Shown here: positions 58,401 through 64,000 of the stretch, piece after piece
How the letters are laid out: each line of letters starts with the position of its first letter
Position numbering within the stretch: position 1 is the stretch's first letter
Assembly: GCA_028015205.1 (NCBI GenBank)
Contig: CM051513.1
Coordinates: 49,418,841-49,482,840 of the forward strand
Length of the DNA stretch: 64,000 bases
DNA from: Mytilisepta virgata
Lineage: Eukaryota > Mollusca > Bivalvia > Mytilida > Mytilidae
Reading direction: 5' to 3'
The notes under the pieces: model-generated
What the model was told of the DNA's origin: nothing
What the model saw: only the letters and a program-made list of their open reading frames with translations
Databases searched by the model: none
Made by a program: the position numbers and the translations under genes

Positions 58401-61400
58401 ATAATTATACTTAACCTGTGCGCCTTCTTTTAGGTTAGTCAACATGACTATCTGTTTAACATCCTCCTGCCAGATCATATACCAAAAATCATCTATGGTG
58501 TTAGGTTTTGGCCCTGAAAAGAACAAAATGTCACTTAATTTTTTATTATGTCCTTGTTTCTTTTGTTGATCCTACAGTATTGCTGTAGAGCCAGCAAGAA
58601 TAAAAGCCGAAAAAACAGGAAAGATCAACAACGAAATGGCAATCAATTAACTACTCTTGAACGGGGTAAGTGTGCTTTGGTCTTATTGAAGGCAGTTCCT
58701 TAATGTTTTAATACAGAGTGACCTTTTTAGTTTTGTATAGTGAAAATGAAAGAATATTCTCGGACAGTATTAAACAATTACGCCAATCTTTCAAAGTCTT
58801 TCTCTCTTTTCACAGATAATTGAAATTTTAGACTCAGAGGTAAAAACAACTTTCTCAATTTTATATATATATAATTAGTTACACAAATATTACTACAGTA
58901 CAGGAATCAAATGAAACTACAATACATTTACCTTGTGACGCTATGTAAACTTTCTCTTTACACACTCCCTGTAACAGGTAAATGTAAAACAGATTTTTAT
59001 TCTAATTTAAAAACATAACTTATCAACTGATGCTGATACTATGCATAGACTTGAGTGTAAATGTATGTATTTTTTTAATACAATAAATTGTATGTTAACC
59101 GGATTGATTTGGATCGGTAGAGTCATTTTCCGAACTTTGAATCTGGCTGTATACCCGTACGAAGATTTTCATGGATTCCATAACGACTGGTTATGGACTC
59201 AATATGGACAGGCAAATCAATATGGACAAAATAACTGTCAATATGCAATACAAGAGAATTTTATAAATCGATTCCATATTGATAAGAAAATTCATATGGA
59301 TTTAGGGAAAGCTTCAAACTTCATGTGGATTGTATTTATTTTTCATAGGCATGCTCAAAAGCTTCTTTGACTCTATAAATTGATTTTACGTGACAAAACA
59401 AAAATTACGATTGTCATTATTAACAAGCCTGAATTAACAAGTATAAATTTTAAAGTATTTTTATTTGACTTTAAACCAGCAATTTTACTTTATTTACAAG
59501 TATTTTGCAAGTTCTTTAAACAACTATATAAAGTCTATTTATTGTTTGGATTGTTAATATTGAAGTAGTCATATATATTTCATTATAGATACAATGAAAT
59601 ATGTCATTTTTTTATATTCACATACATCTTAGACACATTGATAACATTTACAATATAAATACATTGTACACGTCCAGGACACTGATCTTGTTGCAGAACG
59701 TAGCAGAAATGGTAAGTAAATAAGGAGAATCAGTAAATATTCAACATGAGTTCATATGTTCTTAAGTTTCCAAATTTATATACATGATTACCCGTGGCAT
59801 GCTTCCTTATAAAACTTTCAAGTAACATTATAGACTAATACGAACTGATTCATTACAGGAGTTGCTTAGCTGCATTTTATAAATATGATCAATTTACAGC
59901 TCCCATATCAAAACTTTGTAAGTAAGGATCTGAAGTTGAATTAAAGTGTTGAGTTTCAGGTGATCATAATAAATGTATCCAATCATTTCTTAGCTTTTTG
60001 ACGGTCACTTCAATAACCCTTATTTTGATTGATCCATGTGCCAGGAAAGAACAGAACTTTTGGGTCTGTAAGGATTACATTGCCCGGAAACTTGAACTAA
60101 ACTTGATTTGTGAATTAGTATCAATTTTAAGCGAGGAAAATTTTAAATATTTTGAATTATTGTACATTAATTTACGAAACTAACACTTTACAGAGAATCC
60201 TTATTTCTTCTATATGATATTATTAATTAACAATTTGCGTATTGGCTGAGTTATTGGTCCGAGGCTTGCTGTATTGGCCTCAGGCCAATACAGCAAGCCT
60301 CGGACCAATAACTCAGCCAATACGCAAATTATCAATTAATAAAATCCTTATTAATTAACTTTTCATAAACATTACATAGAATTATCTTTTAAATATAGTC
60401 TGGGAAATTGAACCACAATTCTCTAAGAACTCAAGGGAATCTTATGCACGAACATGAAGTTACGAAAGTATACTTTTTGTAAAGAATGAAAAAAAATCAT
60501 CGATTTTCTATTTAAACTTTTTGAGACAAGTAACATGAATAGTCATAAGTGGGGTAAAAAATGAATAGATAAAAAAAATTAAGTAGGTTTTTGGACAATA
60601 GTCCAACAGTGCGTCGTCCCTATAGATTTGCATGTGTGAAAATCCCTGGATGTCTGCCAATGCGGGAAAACTCGGCCAATACAGACCGGAAGTTCGTATT
60701 GGCCGAGTTTTTCTGTATTGGCCTTGTTCGATTATCTGTATTGTATAGACAGATTAACTGTTATTTAAGCAAATAACACAGTAGTTAATTAATAATTATT
60801 AGTATTGCTCATCTGAGTATTTTTCCTGTCAATTGGCTCATTTGCACGACATCAAAGTAAGTTTAATAAAAATGATATTAAGAATATTCAGAATAATGTT
60901 TTTGATATATACAAAAGAAAATGGTGTGATGATTTAAACACAAATGATCGCAGTACATTGCGTACTTATAGGTTGTTTAAAAAAGAATATCATAAAGAAA
61001 AATATTTATGTGTTAATATGCCAAGAAAGTATAAAAGCGCCTTTGCTAAATTTCGATGTGGTGCGGCGCCAATTCGAATTGAAACAGGCAGATATGATGG
61101 GGTTTTATGTTAAAATAGATTTTGTTTCAATGACTCATCTATGCAACAGAAACTGATTGAAGATGAGAAACATGTTTTACTCAAATGCCCTTTCCATTCA
61201 CATGCACGACAAGAGCTTTTTACTAGAGCAGTTTCTTTTAATATTGGTTTTTTTTAGACTTAATGATAATGAAAAATTTATATTCTTTTTTACAAATGAA
61301 AATTTGTGTTTTTATTCTGCCAAAATCTGCCATAACATTTTAATTCAAAGGAAAAATGTTTTATATAGATAAAAAATATTTTATCGATTTGTCCATTTTT

Positions 61401-63163
61401 ATGCAAAAGTCTCTTGTAACTCTTTTGAGAGTGGCTCTCGAATGTTTTTAAGATTGTATTGTACTTTTAATTAAAACACGCTGTAAATATTGTATTCATG
61501 TTTTTATTGTACATGTAGAGACGTGAGACTATAATAAAATATTTTATTTGATTTGTTAACTATATTATGTTTGCTCATACATTCTAAGATGCAGGTGTCA
61601 GTCTACAAGGTGACACTTTACCATGACCTCATTTTCATGTTCATTTGACTTTCACAGCATTGATAAGGGACAGATAAACACTATTTGGTATGTAGATACA
61701 TTAGGTAATAAATCTTTCACACATATTGGCATACTCTTCACAATAACAAAAGGATTATTTTTGCGCAGCACAATTTCTTCGCATCTTTTGATGCAATTGT
61801 TACCTGTATTCCATATGGATTTTATCTAAAAAGTCCTTATTTATTCCATAATAGATTTCACAAAAATCCATATGGAATAATTGTATAACACATATTGATA
61901 TGATATGGACTAATTGAGTCATAGCAAAAAAAAATACAGATTGGGGACATAATTGGGAAAACTGCACGATTTACAACTTACATCTATAAAATTTGCGTTG
62001 ATATAGTCCAATGCCACGTCTGTATTTCTCTTTAATATGACTCTGGAATGGTCGTCTGTTAATAAGTATATATTTTAAAATTATAATTTTAACATTTTGT
62101 GTTGCAGCATAGAAGTTTTTTGGCCGTATTTGTTTAGTGGTCTGTGTTGTGTTCCTCTTTTCTTTTGGCTTTGATACTTTGCATTGTTGGCACTGTTTTT
62201 TTTTTGTATTGATTGGCAACGACCCTTGACATTTTTATCAGCTTTTCCGTTAAGACGTTCATTAAAATATGGATGGTTTCCATTCAGGAATCATTTATTC
62301 TATAGCATGAATCGTTAAATAAAAATAAAAAATCTACGATACCAGTTTTGATACACATTTCGTAAATTAACGAGTCATTAATTGTACTCAAGGCTTGACA
62401 CCTTGAAAACCAATATAATAATCCAAACCGTCGAAGATCAAATTAAAAAAAAAATGAACAAAAGGGGAAAGTCAATATGAATAAGGACATACCTATACAC
62501 GAAGGAGATACCCTTTAGTTTTAAAAGATTTAACAATTTTAACAATAAATTTAAATATCAATTTTGGGCGAATATCGAAATACTAGCAACTTACACCGCC
62601 AGGGAATTGGACTCAGTGATAATGAAAAAACTGTATGTTACCAAATTTGATTTTGAAGACGTATATTTTGTCGCATCATTTGTTGTGCCCAAGGCCAATC
62701 ATTTGTTGTGCACAAGGCCAATCATTTGTTGTGTCCAAGGTTAATCATTTTGAAAATCAAATTAATAATTCAAAACTTTGACGGCCTAAATCAGCAAATG
62801 AGTAAACTACATGTAAAACCATTAAACCGGTACTATGAGTACCAAACCCTTTTTTATCGCTGCTGACTCTCTGATTTGTAAATATAAACTTAAAAGGCAA
62901 ATGCAGTATGATTAACAAAGATAGAAATTATACATAATTTAGACAGCACAGTCAAAATATGTTCGATTTTACTCTTCAACAGTATTTCAAAAATATTGTC
63001 ATTTTTTTTCTCTTTTCCTAGATGTTAACTCCTAACACTAGACTTTTGTAATGCAAGACTGTATTTGAAACTTACATGGAAATGTTGTCCTAAATCGATT
63101 CTTTTTAATGTTCTCTTCTCTTTTACCAACATCACAAGGAAAACGTTCACCATACAATATATT
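43339..63163 (-). CDS. Receptor-type protein tyrosine phosphatase, cytoplasmic region (16 exons; 5' end missing)
   Basis: Sixteen minus-strand exons join in consistent phase to 548 residues and a TAG stop. D1 (about 1-245) has KKNRF (20-24), DYINA (46-50), WPDHG (157-161), the P-loop HCSAGIGRTG (190-199) and the Q-loop QTPQQY. It should dephosphorylate phosphotyrosine beneath the plasma membrane. D2 (about 285-540) keeps the fold markers (DYINA, RRPQ, EEYQ) but has no WPD, Ser478 for the catalytic Cys and Leu484 for the P-loop Arg. It should be a regulatory pseudophosphatase. The extracellular and transmembrane exons are not seen and probably lie past 64000. Assignment to a vertebrate subtype is not possible from this part. 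Confidence 0.92.
43510..43760. repeat. Decayed dispersed repeats in RPTP intron
   Basis: Contains CTCCCATTAAAACCGGGAGT (43722-43741), resembling ACTCCTATAAAA..CCAGGAGT of the repeats at 52.8 and 58.2 kb. Also has a TCAAAGCCTAAA phrase shared with 50.36 kb. Confidence 0.45.
43830..43965 (-). CDS. RPTP exon o: D2, P-loop end
   Basis: 136 nt, phase 2 to 0. Reads DGASLCGLFCAVFNVIQQ and DIFTAVRHIQIRRPQL. The P-loop Arg is replaced by Leu. Donor TTTG|gtaggt. Confidence 0.9.
44285..44600. repeat. Dispersed repeat family, copy in RPTP intron
   Basis: Shares AAACTCCTTAGTTTTTATAA, AAGTATCAATTTCGGG and ATACTAGCA, in order, with 50040-50250 and 62350-62590. Confidence 0.55.
45342..45487 (-). CDS. RPTP exon n: D2, degenerate WPD and P-loop
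   Basis: 146 nt, phase 0 to 2. Reads NRVITVIQPKVTIKGHNQKG, with no WPD, and ends KEPVVVTS, where Ser replaces the catalytic Cys of VHC. Acceptor CTTTGTAG, donor AA|gtaggt. Confidence 0.9.
45899..46021 (-). CDS. RPTP exon m: D2
   Basis: 123 nt, phase 0. Reads AALWLPTMSMSKTVEQFV and ends VVSVKNTS. The YWP motif is reduced to LWLP. Confidence 0.88.
46296..46860. mobile_element. TIR element with internal tandem repeats
   Basis: The 15-bp perfect inverted repeat TGTGTCGCCTGCGGA is at 46296-46310 and, complemented, at 46846-46860. Inside are three units of about 165-172 bp marked by GCACACCTTTGCATTAAGGT and AAAGTTTCATCAAATTCCTT, each with a poly-C/T tract. No transposase. It sits in an RPTP intron. 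TSD not identified. Confidence 0.7.
46986..47352 (+). repeat. Truncated copy of the tandem-array element
   Basis: Begins AGCTCACCTGTCCTAAAAGG then CATGTGAGCTTTTCC and holds about two array units with ATCCAAGATGGCCGCCAGA. The right end is missing. Confidence 0.7.
47728..47862 (-). CDS. RPTP exon l: D2
   Basis: 135 nt, phase 0. Reads SYTRSRYFIITPYPICERVS and VVSMDPLTEIES. The usual DFW is replaced by VSNFIRL. Confidence 0.9.
48345..48418 (-). CDS. RPTP exon k: DYINA region of D2
   Basis: 74 nt, phase 1 to 0. Reads DKFGLHLTPSNSKTGDYINA and ITLP. Acceptor TATGTTTTACAG, donor CCA|gtaagt. Confidence 0.9.
49070..49105 (-). CDS. RPTP exon j: D2
   Basis: 36 nt, phase 1 to 1, reading GKVNKDMSFVQR. 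The acceptor TAGAATTTCAG is good; the donor GCC|gtccaa is weak, but it is the only site that both fits the phase and leads to LDKFGLH in the next exon. Confidence 0.6.
49106..49165 (-). other. 60-bp in-frame mini-intron or exitron in the RPTP gene
   Basis: Begins gtttcc and ends aatttcag. Its length is a multiple of three and it contains no stop in the coding frame, so it can be spliced or retained without breaking the protein. Removing it gives QNIGKVNKDMSF, closer to the usual D2 length. Confidence 0.5.
49166..49229 (-). CDS. RPTP exon i: start of D2
   Basis: 64 nt, phase 0 to 1, reading DLKKIVPKYDDTDFKHAKQN. The acceptor TTATTAAAAAG has an upstream T tract. Followed by a possible 60-bp mini-intron. 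Confidence 0.7.
49456..49627. repeat. Short inverted-repeat (foldback) element
   Basis: GTTGCAGGATAGACAATACA with CCATTGTCGGAAAAT on the left pairs with ATTTTCCGACAATGACTATG and TGTATATTTATCCTGCAAC on the right. Arms are about 45 bp, imperfect. Related debris is at 49900-50000. Confidence 0.65.
50040..50470. repeat. Dispersed repeat family in RPTP intron
   Basis: Shares GAGATACTCCTTAGTTTT, AAGTATCAATTTAGGG and ATACTAGCAAC with 62350-62590 and 44285-44600. A second partial unit starts at 50350. Confidence 0.55.
50822..52265 (-). repeat. Tandem-array element, minus orientation, with nested insertion
   Basis: The left end GCCTGCATCGCTCACCTGG is the complement of the right end of the 38401 element. 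Units with GCGGCCATCTT(A/T)GTTGACA and CCATAGGGTCCTAT follow. The array is interrupted at about 51455-51700 by another repeat. Confidence 0.7.
51455..51700 (+). repeat. Dispersed ~250-bp repeat, copy 1
   Basis: Contains ACCGGATTGACCTTGTTGA, CACTCCTGGTTTTTATAGGA and TATTTGTTGTGCTTGTGGTT. Complementary copies are at 52715-52970 and 58078-58300. No tRNA boxes seen. It can encode a short hydrophobic frame, which I treat as fortuitous. Confidence 0.7.
52473..52619 (-). CDS. RPTP exon h: end of D1 and inter-domain linker
   Basis: 147 nt, phase 0. Begins QQYITIYIALHEAF (Q-loop end), followed by a polar linker ending VLRQQLQ. Confidence 0.92.
52715..52970 (-). repeat. Dispersed ~250-bp repeat, copy 2
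   Basis: Reverse complement of copy 1 with high similarity (AACCACAAGCACAACAAATA; AATCCGGTGGAGTCACAAA). Located in an RPTP intron, next to exon h. Confidence 0.7.
53626..53987 (-). mobile_element. tRNA-derived SINE, second family
   Basis: The minus strand begins GACCGCCGCGGTGGTCTCGT with GGTAGCGTGC (box A) and GGTTCGATCCC (box B). A 360-bp body follows, then CTGGACGTTAAACAACAATT and an ATTC/ATCC repeat tail. The TSD CCTAAGCT(C/T)TTGGA is at 53612-53625 and 53988-54001 (one mismatch). It lies in an RPTP intron, 54 bp from exon g. Confidence 0.85.
54055..54190 (-). CDS. RPTP exon g: P-loop of D1
   Basis: 136 nt, phase 2 to 0. Begins SAGIGRTGTYIALDAL and ends NRMNMVQTP. Arg197 of the P-loop is present. 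Acceptor ATCTATTTCAG, donor CCT|gtaagt. Confidence 0.95.
54409..54628. repeat. 36-bp minisatellite, six units
   Basis: GGTTTTGGTTGTTATACTTG followed by TTGACGGCTGGGTCAA, repeated with few changes. It is open in several frames because 36 is a multiple of three. In an RPTP intron. Confidence 0.9.
55139..55287 (-). CDS. RPTP exon f: WPD loop to P-loop of D1
   Basis: 149 nt, phase 0 to 2. Reads VQHFHYTAWPDHGTPDP and ends PIVVHC plus a split Ser. It carries the general-acid Asp159 and nucleophile Cys191. Acceptor GTTTTTAAAG is less usual but keeps the frame. Confidence 0.93.
55330..56153. mobile_element. Inverted-repeat DNA element with TA duplication
   Basis: Starts TA|CTGTGGTTTCATTAAAA and ends AAATGAATCCACAG|TA. 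Sub-terminal phrases such as CCACGAATTT and TTCGTGGG face each other. 824 bp, no transposase. TA target use fits a Tc1/mariner-like or similar MITE. In an RPTP intron, 42 bp from exon f. Confidence 0.6.
56987..57244 (-). mobile_element. tRNA-derived SINE, second copy of the 42.9-kb family
   Basis: Same order as the SINE at 42860-43126: tRNA head (GGGGCCTAGGTGGCCGAGTT), middle (TTGTCAATTTTCCTACGGAA) and 3' hairpin region (CCGCGAAATAAACAAATGTG). It is more diverged; box B is damaged (GTTAGAATCTC). Confidence 0.75.
57837..57965 (-). CDS. RPTP exon e: D1
   Basis: 129 nt, phase 0. Begins IKCAKYWPDVGE (the KC.KYWP motif). Acceptor TTTTATTCAG, donor TAT|gtaagt. Confidence 0.93.
58078..58300 (-). 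repeat. Dispersed ~250-bp repeat, copy 3
   Basis: Diverged complementary copy of 51455-51700: AACCACAAGCACAACAAATA and CTCCTATAAAAACCAGGAGT. Confidence 0.65.
58416..58513 (-). CDS. RPTP exon d: D1
   Basis: 98 nt, phase 1 to 0. Reads GPKPNTIDDFWYMIWQEDVK and QIVMLTNLKEGAQ, the classical DFW..IW and IVMLTN motifs. Confidence 0.95.
58932..58968 (-). CDS. RPTP exon c: IASQG microexon of D1
   Basis: 37 nt, phase 0 to 1. Reads GVCKEKVYIASQ plus a split Gly. Acceptor CCTGTTACAG, donor CAAG|gtaaat. Confidence 0.9.
58969..60231. other. RPTP intron, no further feature recognised
   Basis: A 109-codon plus-strand frame (59041-59370) has no family match by eye. Confidence 0.4.
60232..60330. repeat. Perfect 48-bp hairpin
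   Basis: Arms 60232-60279 and 60283-60330 are exact inverted copies around the three-base loop TCA. The arm begins AATTTGCGTATTGGCTGAGT. In the RPTP intron between exons b and c. Confidence 0.95.
60668..60710. repeat. Second hairpin sharing the GTATTGGC motif
   Basis: AAACTCGGCCAATAC (60668-60682) pairs exactly with GTATTGGCCGAGTTT (60696-60710). The motif resembles that of the hairpin 350 bp to the left. Confidence 0.8.
60865..61550 (+). mobile_element. LINE fragment: ORF2 C-terminus and 3' end
   Basis: The plus strand reads SAFAKFRCGAAPIRIETGRY, then after a TAA NRFCFNDSS and EDEKHVLLKCPFHSHARQELF. A second frame adds DLNDNEKFIFFFTNE. This Cys/His motif is the C-terminal zinc region found after the RT in Jockey/CR1-like LINEs. 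It is a different family from the others in the window. At least one stop and one frameshift. In the RPTP intron. Confidence 0.75.
61982..62055 (-). CDS. RPTP exon b: DYINA region of D1
   Basis: 74 nt, phase 1 to 0. Completes Tyr, then DHSRVILK and LDYINANFID. Acceptor TTATTAACAG, donor GAT|gtaagt. Confidence 0.9.
62350..62590. repeat. Dispersed repeat family in RPTP intron
   Basis: Shares GGAGATACCCTTTAGTTTT, ATATCAATTTTGGG and ATACTAGCAAC with 50040-50250. A 22-bp phrase CAATCATTTGTTGTGCCCAAGG-type is repeated three times just after (62675-62750). Confidence 0.55.
63076..63163 (-). CDS. RPTP exon a: start of D1
   Basis: 88 nt, phase 0 to 1. Reads NILYGERFPCDVGKREENIK then KNRFRTTFP. KNRF is the phosphotyrosine-recognition loop start. 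The donor T|gtaagt is strong; the acceptor CATTGTCAATAG is acceptable but with a weak pyrimidine tract, so the 5' boundary is the least certain. Confidence 0.8.
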
Positions 63164-63312
63164 CTATTGACAATGTTAATATTCATCATATAATGGAACT
63201 ATGTAGTCACTATTTTTATATTTTTAAATATTTCTATAAATTATATTTTTTTGTCTCTACCGATTCAGCGCTTACTTCATATCTTTCATTAACATCCCAT
63301 AAAGTATTAGTT

Positions 63313-63406
63313 ATATATATATATATATATATACACCAGTATTTCAATTCATTTGACGCAGACTCAATGATTATATATATCATATATATATATATATATA
63401 TATATT
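63313..63406. repeat. TA microsatellites
   Basis: Two TA tracts (63313-63332 and 63374-63405) separated by 40 bp, in the flank of RPTP exon a. Confidence 0.9.
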
Positions 63407-64000
63407 TAATGTATGTAATAATGAATTTCATGCATTATACAAAAACAATGGAAGTTGAAAAGGAGTTACCAAAATTTTTATAATTTAAACAGAGATGGAT
63501 TATTAAAATACAGAAAAGGGAACAGAAACGTTGACTGGGTTTCAATGTTTACCTGATGTCCGTAAAATATTTAAAAGAAATGTCTTTATTGCACACATCC
63601 GACCAAATGAAGGACGGCCATAAACCAATTTTGGCGAACCGCGCCATAGTAATTGTCAAGATATGTTGGTTCATAAAAACACAACACAGTGTTTTTTTTC
63701 AAAAGCCGAGGAAATGCGAACCTTGTGGAAGAAAGTGTGTACTGTGGCCGAACGTGATTGAATGAAGTAGATTTACGGATTATTGTGATAAAACTTATAA
63801 TGTGAGAAATTTTCTTAACTGTAAAAGTGAAAGTTTTGTTTATGCAATATTTTGTTTAATATGCAATCATTTTATTTATGTTAGAGGAACTGGTGACCTT
63901 TATCAGAGAATGATCTTGAATTTTTCACGAATTCGAACCTATTGCGAAACATTTTTACACGGACTTGCACACAGTAGAAGATTACAAGGTTAATGGGAAC
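63407..64000. other. Upstream RPTP intron; no exon identified
   Basis: I searched the minus strand for the juxtamembrane and transmembrane exons and found no frame with suitable splice sites. CATCAG|gtaaac at 63553 is a good donor, but the frame in the needed phase has a stop four codons upstream. Confidence 0.4.

Noticed and set aside
59041..59370. 109-codon plus-strand ORF with QYGQ repeats
   Set aside because: Opposite strand in the RPTP intron, no motif, and a short local repeat explains the pattern.
63552..63620. Upstream RPTP exon ending at CATCAG|gtaaac
   Set aside because: The frame needed to join exon a has a stop four codons upstream and no acceptor in between.

Overview
The window looks like a repeat-rich invertebrate nuclear genome, most likely a bivalve or related mollusc. 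The DNA is AT-rich, the genes are split into short exons by GT-AG introns, and most of the sequence is retroelements, tRNA-derived SINEs, foldback elements and dispersed repeats holding tandem arrays of about 165-170 bp. The species cannot be named from the sequence.

The one gene that reads cleanly is on the minus strand between 63163 and 43339. It encodes the cytoplasmic part (548 residues, 16 exons, all junctions in frame) of a receptor-type protein tyrosine phosphatase. The membrane-proximal domain D1 keeps every catalytic motif. The distal domain D2 has lost its catalytic Cys, Arg and WPD loop and should be inactive. The extracellular and membrane-spanning exons are not visible and probably lie beyond 64000.

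Left part (1-10 kb): the 3' end of a chromodomain Ty3/Gypsy-type element, a degraded LINE (about 2960-6020), two small unrecognised minus-strand exons (near 1.6-1.8 kb and 6.1-6.4 kb), a non-autonomous repeat with an inverted partner 27 kb away, palindromes, and a broken integrase-core gene (9.3-9.9 kb).

10.4-17.2 kb: a full-length LINE (10571-17146) with perfect target-site duplications has inserted into the RING-finger exon of a minus-strand gene. The LINE has ORF1 with CCHC knuckles, ORF2 with endonuclease, RT and RNase H, a repeated 5' UTR and a 3' hairpin with a TCAA-type tail. Two more copies of the same LINE lie at 41984-42350 (truncated) and 19898-19954 (only about 57 bp of tail).

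17.2-36.5 kb: tandem-array repeats, a truncated L1/Tx1-like element on the minus strand (23248-26756), exons of a minus-strand CIDE-N gene carrying a premature stop, a foldback palindrome, and a degraded OTU-protease domain. The CIDE-N exons, a low-complexity exon and the RING exon share strand and order, so they may belong to one decayed gene. This is a hypothesis.

36.5-64 kb: more tandem-array elements, then the phosphatase gene. Its introns and 3' flank hold SINEs, a TA-flanked inverted-repeat element, a 36-bp minisatellite, a TIR element with tandem repeats, a perfect 48-bp hairpin and a LINE C-terminal fragment. The SINEs at 42.9 and 57.0 kb share their 3' ends with the LINE at 10.6-17.1 kb.
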